From positions 1 through 64,000 of IMG/VR virus record IMGVR_UViG_3300033143_003851: a stretch of DNA of 64,000 bases; one strand, given 5' to 3'. Origin of the DNA: a virus. Positions 49,418 through 57,202 of this stretch are shown here, in pieces (position 1 is the first letter of the stretch; each line of letters starts with the position of its first letter). Under the pieces are notes generated by a model. It ran no database searches and was not told the origin of the DNA. It saw only the letters and a program-made list of their open reading frames with translations. The position numbers and the translations under genes are program-made.

Positions 49418-49500
49418 TCCCTCCCAAACTGGCTGGAAGCAGAGCAACTAGGAAACTAGCGGTAACTGTGATATCGGGGTGAAAATCCCCAGGGGAAACA
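49418..49500 (+). other. Structured spacer between tRNA-like units
   Basis: 83 nt with no protein frame. It contains CTAG-GAAA-CTAG and a GGGG-TGAAAAT-CCCC hairpin resembling a T arm. A matching acceptor and anticodon stem could not be found, so it is not called as a tRNA. Confidence 0.35.
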
Positions 49501-49573
49501 GGGCCGGTAGCTCTAATGGTAGAGCGGTTGCTTTGCAAGCAAACGGATCTGGGTTCGAATCCCAGTTGGTCCA
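49501..49573 (+). tRNA. tRNA-Ala (anticodon TGC)
   Basis: Acceptor GGGCCGG/TTGGTCC includes the G3-U70 pair that marks alanine tRNAs; discriminator A. D arm GCTC/GAGC, anticodon loop TTTGCAA (TGC), T arm CTGGG-TTCGAAT-CCCAG. CCA is not encoded. The next ATG begins 1 nt after the 3' end. Confidence 0.93.
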
Positions 49574-49574
49574 T

Positions 49575-49754
49575 ATGTGTTTTTGTTATGTGTTTTGGGC
49601 AATGTTTTTATTGTGTATGTTTATAGGGATATTTTCAACTAAAACATCAGCAGTAATTGGGGTTGGAGCCATGCTTTATTCAATATATTGGTGGTTCACT
49701 AGAAGCAAAGGTAATGAGAAAACTTGTTGTGAGGGTAAACATAATGTGTTGTGA
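49575..49754 (+). CDS. Small membrane protein (59 aa)
   Basis: Two hydrophobic spans (about 3-19 and 24-40) are followed by a polar C-terminus with CC. The ATG is separated from the tRNA-Ala 3' end by one base, so end-processing of the tRNA would leave a leaderless mRNA. A longer frame starting inside the tRNA is rejected. Confidence 0.6.
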   Translation: MCFCYVFWAMFLLCMFIGIFSTKTSAVIGVGAMLYSIYWWFTRSKGNEKTCCEGKHNVL

Positions 49755-49914
49755 AGATGATGATGGAACAACGAGCGTAACAGTTATTGATAATAGATGG
49801 TTTCATCCCCCTATTCAATATGGTTGGGTCTGTCCAAGGTGTAAAGCTGTGCATGCCCCTTCGTCGATGAATTGTTTTTGTAAACCAGATGAGGAGAAAA
49901 ATGAAGGAAACTGA
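49744..49914 (+). CDS. Zinc ribbon (56 aa)
   Basis: ATG 49744 follows GAGGGT and overlaps the previous gene by 11 nt. CPRC and CFC (with HAPSSMN between) give a four-cysteine site in the C-terminal half; the N-terminus is acidic with CC. Directly precedes the putative small terminase gene. Confidence 0.6.
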   Translation: MCCEDDDGTTSVTVIDNRWFHPPIQYGWVCPRCKAVHAPSSMNCFCKPDEEKNEGN

Positions 49915-50398
49915 GTTGACCGGCGGAATTATCAAAGTCGAGAAAAAATTTTTAACAAGTAAAAATGCCACCCCTCTACTTAAGTTCTGGAAGGAGCACA
50001 TGCCAGAAAAATATGCCCAGTTTCAATCATATTGTGATGTGGTTGCCCAAGACCCATCCATCCACATGTCTGCCTTCGAGATGTTTGAAGTTGTATTAAA
50101 CCTGATGATTAAACATGATTTTATTCTTCATATGGATCAATCAGGTAAAAACTATAAGGACATGAATCAGGATGAGGCTCGCATAGCCGAACTAATCAGG
50201 AAGATGGGTTCCGAGGCCGTGAACCTAATCCATAGAAATAAGGGGGAAGTTATCCAACGAGATATATTGGATGAGTTACGAGACGGGTTTAAGGAAATTG
50301 AGATAACAAGGATTAGGGTTCGCAAGAAGTCTGGGGCGGACGAATTGGATGAGATGCTAGAAGCAGAAGAATCAGAGTACGAGATTGAGGAAGAGTAA
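49901..50398 (+). CDS. Putative small terminase subunit (165 aa)
   Basis: ATG 49901, with GGAG four bases upstream. The protein is helical with a Lys-rich N-terminus and acidic C-terminus (EMLEAEESEYEIEEE). Its size, charge split and position immediately before the large terminase gene fit a TerS that recognises virus DNA, but no HTH signature is plain. The evidence is mainly positional. Confidence 0.5.
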   Translation: MKETELTGGIIKVEKKFLTSKNATPLLKFWKEHMPEKYAQFQSYCDVVAQDPSIHMSAFEMFEVVLNLMIKHDFILHMDQSGKNYKDMNQDEARIAELIRKMGSEAVNLIHRNKGEVIQRDILDELRDGFKEIEITRIRVRKKSGADELDEMLEAEESEYEIEEE

Positions 50399-50400
50399 AT

Positions 50401-52149
50401 ATGGCAATGGCGCTCAAGGAATATATAGGCTCCAAAAATATCTTTATGGAAGAACTTAGGTGGCCAATTACAGTTGCTAAAGAGTCAAGCCGAGAGTTCG
50501 CCTACCAAGAGATGTTAAAAATATATAATCGAGCAAACTTCTATATGAACCACTCTAAGAACGAAAAAGAGTTGATGTTAAAAGTTTTTAACGACTATGA
50601 AGTTTTTTGTATATTTTTTCGCCGGCTAAACCTTAGTGATATAGATGGCAACATACAACTAGCATCCATGTATCCTACGCCAGCTCAATCTAAAATTACA
50701 GAGATGATATCTGAGTACGATACTATATATGGGATGTTCTCACGGCAGTCTGGTAAAACTGAGTGGGCATCTACATATGGTCCCTTCCAAGCTATTAGGT
50801 CTGAGGGATATATGTTAAATCTCCTAGCTCCCACTGAGAGGCAGTTAATTGTGATGAAAAATACCCACGATTTTCTTAGTGGGAATGAATACTTGAGGGA
50901 AAACTTCGTGATGCCTAACAAAGGGGGAGAACTTAATAAGGAGAGCATCACATTCGGAAGGAACAAATCAAGAATATCATCTATGACACTCAGTCAGGCA
51001 CACAGTGGAGACACGAAGAGAGGTATAAGTGGGCACTGTATCATTGATGAGTTTCCGCTGTTAGATAAGAAAACTATTGATGATCTTATTGAGCCTATCC
51101 AATCGAATGCAAGAATCAAGGTTAAGATTATATATGTGGGAACACCTAAGTTAGAATATAATCCAGATATCGAAACAGAAATGGATACGCTGATAGAGGC
51201 GGGTATAGCGGGCTTCATCCATGTAAACTGCTGGGAGAATATAGAGTTTGGGGCAACTGCCAGAGATAAGATATCTAGGCGATTCATTAAGTTTAATATT
51301 CCCTGCAAATATGGGAGGACAGGCTATTGTCCAAAGTTTTATAAAGATGGTGGGACATTTATTCCCCCAGACCCTAGGCGGGCAAGTTTTAAGTGCGACG
51401 AAGTATGTAAAAACTATGATTCATTTGTTATGGAGAATCTAGCAGAGTTTCCATCTGGATCAAATAGAGTGTTCCCTAAAAATTGGCTATATAATAATTC
51501 TCGGGCTGATGGCAGACTAACTCAACCTCACAATATCAGAGATGTTGGTGATAGGGTTATGTCAATTGATTTAGGGTTTGTTGGAGACCCTACAGTAATA
51601 TTAGTTTGTGATCCTGTTTTGAAAACGGGGATGGAAGAATATGCTCTTAGAGTTATTGGTTGGCACGAGATTCAATCATCTGGAGACATGAGTCGAGGCA
51701 ATGACCCACTAAGAGAGGCCATCCAGAGATACTACTTACTATATAATCCTAATACCATATACATTGATATCACTAGGAGTCGGGAGTTTGTATATGGGTT
51801 AGTTAAACATGGGGATAAACTTATCCCTAGAAATAAATTTTATGCGTGTGAAGTGGAGCGGAAGAAAAATTCGTTTGGTGTGTACTGGGCTAACCATGCC
51901 ACCAAACATGAGATGATGGTCAACCATAGGAGCCAAGTTCAGCAAGGGAATTGGATTGTTCCACAGAACCCAAGTGAGTTTTGGTCTACTTGGTTTAATG
52001 ACCACTACAAAACAAAGGCAGAGGAAAGTTCGGACCAAAGATATAAGCTATATCCAAATACTGGTCATACTTTGGCAGCTGCTATGCAAGCGAGTTTATG
52101 GCTTGCTGGAAAAGGAAGGGGATCTCCACCTAGTTTAATGGTGTTATAA
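50401..52149 (+). CDS. terL: Large terminase subunit (582 aa)
   Basis: Walker A-like SRQSGKTE (~113-120), Walker B CIIDEFPLL (~212-220) and the RNase H-type nuclease start SIDLGFVGDP (~388-397) define the DNA-packaging motor. Between ATPase and nuclease, CKYGRTGYC and FKCDEVC (about 302-340) look like an inserted zinc knuckle, which is unusual. The nuclease acids continue downstream (IYIDITRSREFVYG). The ATG has GAGGAAGAG upstream; stop overlaps the next ATG (TAATG). Confidence 0.95.
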   Translation: MAMALKEYIGSKNIFMEELRWPITVAKESSREFAYQEMLKIYNRANFYMNHSKNEKELMLKVFNDYEVFCIFFRRLNLSDIDGNIQLASMYPTPAQSKITEMISEYDTIYGMFSRQSGKTEWASTYGPFQAIRSEGYMLNLLAPTERQLIVMKNTHDFLSGNEYLRENFVMPNKGGELNKESITFGRNKSRISSMTLSQAHSGDTKRGISGHCIIDEFPLLDKKTIDDLIEPIQSNARIKVKIIYVGTPKLEYNPDIETEMDTLIEAGIAGFIHVNCWENIEFGATARDKISRRFIKFNIPCKYGRTGYCPKFYKDGGTFIPPDPRRASFKCDEVCKNYDSFVMENLAEFPSGSNRVFPKNWLYNNSRADGRLTQPHNIRDVGDRVMSIDLGFVGDPTVILVCDPVLKTGMEEYALRVIGWHEIQSSGDMSRGNDPLREAIQRYYLLYNPNTIYIDITRSREFVYGLVKHGDKLIPRNKFYACEVERKKNSFGVYWANHATKHEMMVNHRSQVQQGNWIVPQNPSEFWSTWFNDHYKTKAEESSDQRYKLYPNTGHTLAAAMQASLWLAGKGRGSPPSLMVL

Positions 52150-52433
52150 TGAAGAAAGATAAATTTAATAGATTAGAAAATGATTGCCTTGTGATTTTAG
52201 CTGAGGTAGCAAGGAGACGTGGGGAACCTCAAACATATAATAAAATATCTGAATGGACAGGTGTGCCACTCACCACAGTTAGAGTGATATTGTCTTGGTC
52301 GTCTAAGCCTGATAATGCCCAACAGAATGACATGCTGTATAAGGTAGCCAAAAGGTTTGGATATGATTATTTAATTATAAGAAAACCGAAGAAGATTATA
52401 GATGTCATATATAGGGGATTAGTTTATGGCTGA
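52149..52433 (+). CDS. Helix-turn-helix protein (94 aa)
   Basis: The stretch YNKISEWTGVPLTTVRVILSW is a clear helix-turn-helix, with a basic C-terminal region. It lies between terminase and portal genes, so it might be a second packaging/recognition factor (an alternative TerS) or a regulator. Overlaps TerL by TAATG and portal by 8 nt. Confidence 0.65.
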   Translation: MKKDKFNRLENDCLVILAEVARRRGEPQTYNKISEWTGVPLTTVRVILSWSSKPDNAQQNDMLYKVAKRFGYDYLIIRKPKKIIDVIYRGLVYG

Positions 52434-53841
52434 AGAAAAAAAGCAAGATGAAGAAGATAAGCCCACCATGTTTGTTGGGGCAACAGGTCGCAGGTCTGGA
52501 GGAACGTCTAGACCTGGGTGGGTTAATAAGTTTAGAGATGATACTGCTGGTGGACAAGAGAGCACTAGGTTTAGTGTGTATGAGATTTATGATTATGCGA
52601 AGTTTGGACCACAGGAGTATTTTCAGGCGTGGGATGAAGAGGATTTAGTAAATCCTTGGTTTACCTATCTACTTGATTTTATTAATAATCAACTGTTTGC
52701 AAATTATCACTTTGAGGGAAAGGGGGCTCCGGCTGTCGAGAAATATTGGCGGGACCACAATATGTATAATAAGATATGGCAGTTAGGTAGGACCACATTA
52801 AAGTATGGGACAGGGATTGCCCAGAAAATTAAAACAAACCTTGGCGGTGTTAAGGGGTTGCGAATATTTTATACCCCTGATTTCAAAGTTGATAGAGATG
52901 AAAGGACGTGGGATGAGAAGTGGAAGTATAGTGGTACTGGAGATGCCATCTCTGACACATGGAAATATAATGATGGCAAGTCAAAGAAGTTTGTTATACT
53001 GAGACCGTTTAATAGGCCAGAAACTCCTTGGGGATTCGCTATCGCTCATCAGTGTTATCACGCATTACAATCGCTATATAAAATTACAATAGAAGATATT
53101 CCTGCTGGAGCAGAGAATTTTATGACTATTGAGAGGGTTATTAGAGCAGACTTTAGTAACTATGTGAAGGAAGAAGATAAGTTGGCAGCTGGAAAAACAC
53201 TTCAGGAAAATTGGAGTCGAGCTAATCCAGCTAAGGGAGATATTAGAATTATTGATAATCATCACGAACTTGGATATATGGGTTCACTTAGTGGTGGGAC
53301 TCCAGCTAGGAAGTTGGAACACATCATGTCGTTTATCGAACCCCTTATGTCTGTAGTTCTGTTGAATTACTATATGGCTATTGGTATCATTAGGCAAGAT
53401 GGGGCTAACAAGTCTTTAATCAAAAGACAAGAGTGGAAGGCTTTCGAACTGATGCAACCAATTAAAAAATATGTTGCTGAGGAAATTATCCGGCAATTTA
53501 TTGAACCTCATGTCATTAAGAAGCGACAAGTTTATCTTGTGCATGACCCCCCATATGAGATGTGGTTAGAGCGGGCTGAAGAGGCTATCGCATTATATCA
53601 GGGGGGCATAGTGCCCAGAGAGTGGGCACAGAGTCAGATTGGATTTAATCCAGAGGAATTTAAAAGGAGATACGGCACATCGAAATTCACATATGTTGAA
53701 GATATTGAGAAAGAGTTAGGGCAAGCAAATGCTGGCCTTAAAGAACCTAAGAGTCGCACAAGTGGACAAAAAAGGAACCCTGAAAGCGAAAAGGGTAGTG
53801 ATAACGATAGTGCAACAGGAACAAAGAGGGAGAAACAATGA
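52426..53841 (+). CDS. Portal protein (471 aa)
   Basis: Position after terminase, size, and the pattern of an alpha/beta core (helical stretch FINNQLFANYHFEGKG, TLKYGTGIAQ, wing region with RPFNRPETPW) then a long helix and a C-terminal crown-like part (YEMWLERAEEAIALYQGGIVPREWAQSQIGF) match HK97/SPP1-type portals. The C-terminus is a charged tail. It forms the dodecameric ring through which DNA is packaged. Confidence 0.88.
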   Translation: MAEEKKQDEEDKPTMFVGATGRRSGGTSRPGWVNKFRDDTAGGQESTRFSVYEIYDYAKFGPQEYFQAWDEEDLVNPWFTYLLDFINNQLFANYHFEGKGAPAVEKYWRDHNMYNKIWQLGRTTLKYGTGIAQKIKTNLGGVKGLRIFYTPDFKVDRDERTWDEKWKYSGTGDAISDTWKYNDGKSKKFVILRPFNRPETPWGFAIAHQCYHALQSLYKITIEDIPAGAENFMTIERVIRADFSNYVKEEDKLAAGKTLQENWSRANPAKGDIRIIDNHHELGYMGSLSGGTPARKLEHIMSFIEPLMSVVLLNYYMAIGIIRQDGANKSLIKRQEWKAFELMQPIKKYVAEEIIRQFIEPHVIKKRQVYLVHDPPYEMWLERAEEAIALYQGGIVPREWAQSQIGFNPEEFKRRYGTSKFTYVEDIEKELGQANAGLKEPKSRTSGQKRNPESEKGSDNDSATGTKREKQ

Positions 53842-54071
53842 GTGAAGAAGATATTACTAATAACGAACTTTTAGAGGCCATCACTAGTGAATTTAGTGAT
53901 TTTAGAGACGACATCCAAGAATTACATGAAAAAGTTGGCGAAGTGAAGGGAGAACTCAGTGCCCACAAAGAAGACACAAGTGCCCACATTTATGAGGGAA
54001 AAGGGAAAGTTTTCGCCGGTTTAATCGCTACAATGGTAGTTATTTTGGAAGTAATTGCCACAATTATGTAA
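53838..54071 (+). CDS. Coiled-coil protein with C-terminal membrane-like helix (77 aa)
   Basis: ATGA overlap with the portal gene. Residues 10-50 are a heptad-type helix (SDFRDDIQELHEKVGEVKGEL). The last 18 residues are hydrophobic (VFAGLIATMVVILEVIATIM). It could be a holin-like or structural protein; not recognised. Confidence 0.6.
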   Translation: MSEEDITNNELLEAITSEFSDFRDDIQELHEKVGEVKGELSAHKEDTSAHIYEGKGKVFAGLIATMVVILEVIATIM

Positions 54072-54095
54072 TTGTAGATTAGAGAGAGTGAGTAA

Positions 54096-55061
54096 ATGTC
54101 TAAGAAATATCGGGTTAAGTTTTTGGATCTCAATACTACATACCATGATTCAGATAAAGAGGATCATGTTGGGATTCATCCTTCTTCTCATGTATTAGCC
54201 CTGTCTCAAAATCGTGAGCGGGCACTTAAGGGAGAAATTCCTGTTACTCTCAACCATTCCAATGACAGGATAGGGAGTGTTCTCAGTATTGATTTAGATG
54301 AGAATGGGATTCCTGTTGCCATTATTGAAGTCGAAAAGGATGTCGATGTTAAGGGAATTTCCCCTGGGTTAAAGACGAACGATGTTCAAGATGGCTTAAT
54401 CATGGATTATGATCTCGATCATATTACAATTGTGAATAGTGATGATATTCAATCTAGAAAACCATTTGAGAGTGGTGATATGATTTTGTTAGGGGCAGAT
54501 ATTATGGTTGAAGAAGAGAAAAAGAAAAAAGTTATACTGAATCCAAAAGATGATCCAGACATTGCTAAAGAACTTATGAAGAAACTCAAACATACTGAGA
54601 TTGAAAAGGAGAAGCAGGAAAAGGAACTTGAACTTAAGTTGAAGAAACTTGAGGACATGGAAACTAAACTTGCTAACTCTATGGAAAAAATTAAGCAGTA
54701 TGAAGATGAGCAAAGAACTAAGTTAATTAATGAGTTGTCGGATTCGGCAAAAAATATTATGGTGGAAGGTGGGATTGACATCAATGTTGTTGATATGGCT
54801 ATTTTAGAACAGGCAGTCAAACTGTCTAATATTAATAAACCAACAACTACAGACAAAGTCAAAGAGGAAGTATTAGATGCCGGAGTTCCGCCTCCTGAGA
54901 GGAACACATCAACTCCAGAGAAAGAGCAGATGACGAAGTTACAGGAAATCAGCATGGCTTCTAAGTATAAAAGCGGTTGGAAATATTTTACTGAAGAACA
55001 AGTAAAGCTCGCTAAAGAAGCTCTGGAGAAACATAAAGATTTATTTAAGAAATACTACTAA
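54096..55061 (+). CDS. Prohead protease fused to scaffold (321 aa)
   Basis: IPVTLNHSNDRIGSV (49-62, His54) and GISPG (Ser89), then DYDLDHITIVNS, match the catalytic scheme of HK97-family prohead proteases. From about 140 the protein is a long coiled coil (KELMKKLKHTEIEKEKQEKEL and on) ending in a capsid-binding-like helix, as in scaffolds. The N-terminal protease would cut itself and the scaffold out during maturation. SD GAGAGTG upstream. Confidence 0.78.
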   Translation: MSKKYRVKFLDLNTTYHDSDKEDHVGIHPSSHVLALSQNRERALKGEIPVTLNHSNDRIGSVLSIDLDENGIPVAIIEVEKDVDVKGISPGLKTNDVQDGLIMDYDLDHITIVNSDDIQSRKPFESGDMILLGADIMVEEEKKKKVILNPKDDPDIAKELMKKLKHTEIEKEKQEKELELKLKKLEDMETKLANSMEKIKQYEDEQRTKLINELSDSAKNIMVEGGIDINVVDMAILEQAVKLSNINKPTTTDKVKEEVLDAGVPPPERNTSTPEKEQMTKLQEISMASKYKSGWKYFTEEQVKLAKEALEKHKDLFKKYY

Positions 55062-55072
55062 GGAGATATAAG

Positions 55073-55942
55073 ATGGGAAATTATGGAACATATGCTGGAG
55101 AATATCTTACCAGCAATAAGATTTTTACGGTGGATTGGTATGAAGGCACGCACGCTTCTGTTGCTACAATTCATTTGCCTGGATCTGGAGTTAGACAGGA
55201 TGGTTATACCATCACTGTTCCGATAAAGGATGGTAATTTTGTTAAGGTATATACAAGTGCTGATAACGCTTTTCAGAAAGTTGCTGCTGATGACGATGGC
55301 GCTAAGGTAGTTGGTATTGCTATTGACTACCCTCAGGGCGACACTAGTGGTGTAACTCGAAGGACAGGAAATTGTTACTTTTTTACACCCGGAGATATTA
55401 TCTTATGCACAGTTGATCCGGCTAATTCTGCAATTGTGATTGGTGATCCAGTTTCTATTGGAGCCACTGCTGTTGTGGATACTGCGTGTCATGGGGCATA
55501 TGTTGATAAGGCTCCTGCTGGAGATCTTGGTTTTGGATATGCTTTAGACTCTGCTAGTGCAGCTGCTGGTGCTGGTAATTATATTCGGGTTATGATTAAG
55601 GCCGAGATGACTCGGGATCAGACTATTACAGCTAACTTAGGGGCAACCGCTTTAGAGCAAGTGATATATCCTTTGTTCCTGGCTCCATATGCTGGTGAAC
55701 TTATGTATGTCCGATATAAGGCAACTTCAGCTTCTGGAGATGCTTCGGCTAATATTGCAGTTGCAGGGGCAGATATTTGGTCTTCGGATAAGACTGATTT
55801 TGGTGCAACAGCTAAAGGTGTGGTTCCTGATGCAGCTACGACTTTTGCAGCTGGAGAACTAATTGCTTTAGATGTTAGTGCTAATGGTACTAATGTGGAC
55901 GGATTAATGGTTCAGTTAGAAGTTCGATATAAGGTTAGGTGA
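55073..55942 (+). CDS. Head decoration/stabilisation protein candidate (289 aa)
   Basis: Beta-rich, Ala/Gly/Thr/Val-dominated, directly before the major capsid gene. The N-terminal ~180 residues resemble capsid-decoration proteins of the DUF2190 kind (NFVKVYTSADNAFQKV, AKVVGIAIDYPQG). A second beta domain follows (AGELMYVRYKATSASG). Trimeric decoration of the capsid surface is inferred from position. Confidence 0.6.
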   Translation: MGNYGTYAGEYLTSNKIFTVDWYEGTHASVATIHLPGSGVRQDGYTITVPIKDGNFVKVYTSADNAFQKVAADDDGAKVVGIAIDYPQGDTSGVTRRTGNCYFFTPGDIILCTVDPANSAIVIGDPVSIGATAVVDTACHGAYVDKAPAGDLGFGYALDSASAAAGAGNYIRVMIKAEMTRDQTITANLGATALEQVIYPLFLAPYAGELMYVRYKATSASGDASANIAVAGADIWSSDKTDFGATAKGVVPDAATTFAAGELIALDVSANGTNVDGLMVQLEVRYKVR

Positions 55943-55949
55943 TTAAAAA

Positions 55950-57071
55950 ATGGCTTACGCAGATGATCGTGGGGCTATGGGTGGTTTTCAGGGTGATTCG
56001 CCTCTGGCGATTTTCCATCCTGAGCTCTGGCTCGCAGATTGGCAAGAATATATGGAAGCAGAGTTAGTGCTTGGGGCTATTCCGCCCGTTGAGACTCTTA
56101 ATGATGAGAGTTTCTTGTATGAGATTCATACCCCGCCTGGCTCTGATTCTGGGAAAAAGTTTCCCGCAGTGTATCAGTTTGGAGCTCAGGTTCCTTCTAT
56201 CACTGTGTCTGAGATTACAACTGGATCTGGGTTTATTACTGGTCGAGCATTTAAGACTATGGTTTCTCCTCGGGGACAAAACTCATTTAATGGTGTTTCT
56301 CGGATTAAGAAGCATATGTTAAATTGGTGTGGAGATTGGATTGAGAAAAAAGTGTATCAGGATATTACAGGTGATACACTTTCTTCGGGGACATCTACTG
56401 TTACTTGGGCTGATAGTGGCGTGTTTGATACTTTCCTTGATACTAATATGAATGGTGGATATTGTAGTTCTGGTGGAACCACAGATATGATTTGTATCGG
56501 TCAGGTTGATGGTTATGAGTGGGATGCCAATAATGGCGACCCTATTGATGACTTCACACGGATTGCAATGATTATGAAAAACCAGATGAAGGTTCAGGGA
56601 ACATCTGATACTACAATTACGATGAACCCTTCAACTTCGGTGGCACTTTTAGATAGTATCTCTATGGGTGCATTATATCGGTATCTTAGGGATGATGGTA
56701 TCTATTACGACAAGGTTGGTCTTGATGCAATTACAGTGCCTTCGCTGTTCGGTTTAACGTTTAGGCCTGCTGATCGTGGACTGCCTACTGGAACAGTTGA
56801 TATTGGTAACGTGTCTACTGGGTATGGACTTTGTCTTATGTATGATACTACAGATGTGCCTTTCAAAGGATATCAGTATTTCTTAGATAATTGGCATGGT
56901 TGGTCTCGTGGTGGGACTGTTAGTGGTTGGGACTTTATGACTAAGAGCCAGTTCGTTCCTGAGGGAGAGGGCGAGTTCGAAGCTAATATGCATCTTTCCA
57001 TTAACAATAAAGTTTGGTATCCTAAGAAACTTGTGCTTTATGGTGGATTCAGATCTGCAGAAAGTATCTAA
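55950..57071 (+). CDS. Major capsid protein (HK97-fold, 373 aa)
   Basis: It is placed after protease-scaffold and decoration genes and followed by a strong terminator, with codon use favouring high expression. The order N-arm, E-loop-like region (about 60-130) and a P/A-domain (SMGALYRYLRDDGI, GLTFRPADRG) fits the HK97 fold. No signal peptide. Identity rests on context, size and typical composition; a sequence match could not be checked here. Confidence 0.82.
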   Translation: MAYADDRGAMGGFQGDSPLAIFHPELWLADWQEYMEAELVLGAIPPVETLNDESFLYEIHTPPGSDSGKKFPAVYQFGAQVPSITVSEITTGSGFITGRAFKTMVSPRGQNSFNGVSRIKKHMLNWCGDWIEKKVYQDITGDTLSSGTSTVTWADSGVFDTFLDTNMNGGYCSSGGTTDMICIGQVDGYEWDANNGDPIDDFTRIAMIMKNQMKVQGTSDTTITMNPSTSVALLDSISMGALYRYLRDDGIYYDKVGLDAITVPSLFGLTFRPADRGLPTGTVDIGNVSTGYGLCLMYDTTDVPFKGYQYFLDNWHGWSRGGTVSGWDFMTKSQFVPEGEGEFEANMHLSINNKVWYPKKLVLYGGFRSAESI

Positions 57072-57101
57072 ATACTTTCTACAACAAATAGAATGACCCT
57101 T

Positions 57102-57140
57102 GGGTGGATGGGTATAATCCACCTAATGTTCTTTTTTTAA
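57102..57140 (+). terminator. Hairpin-T-run terminator after the capsid gene
   Basis: GGTGGAT/ATCCACC (57103-57109 with 57117-57123) forms a 7-bp stem with a 7-nt loop, followed within 10 nt by seven Ts (57132-57138). It lies 30 nt after the capsid stop. A TATA promoter follows. Confidence 0.7.
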
Positions 57141-57154
57141 AAAAGAGCGTCAAG

Positions 57155-57172
57155 AATGTTTATATATATAAG
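57155..57172 (+). promoter_or_regulatory. TATA promoter for the 57203 gene
   Basis: AATGTTTATATATATAAGC, TTTATATATATA with a weak BRE, about 35 nt before ATG 57203, which has AGAGGTG upstream. Separates a new transcription unit from the capsid operon. Confidence 0.65.
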
Positions 57173-57202
57173 CTAGCTCAAAAAAAATAGAGGTGAATTA
57201 AA

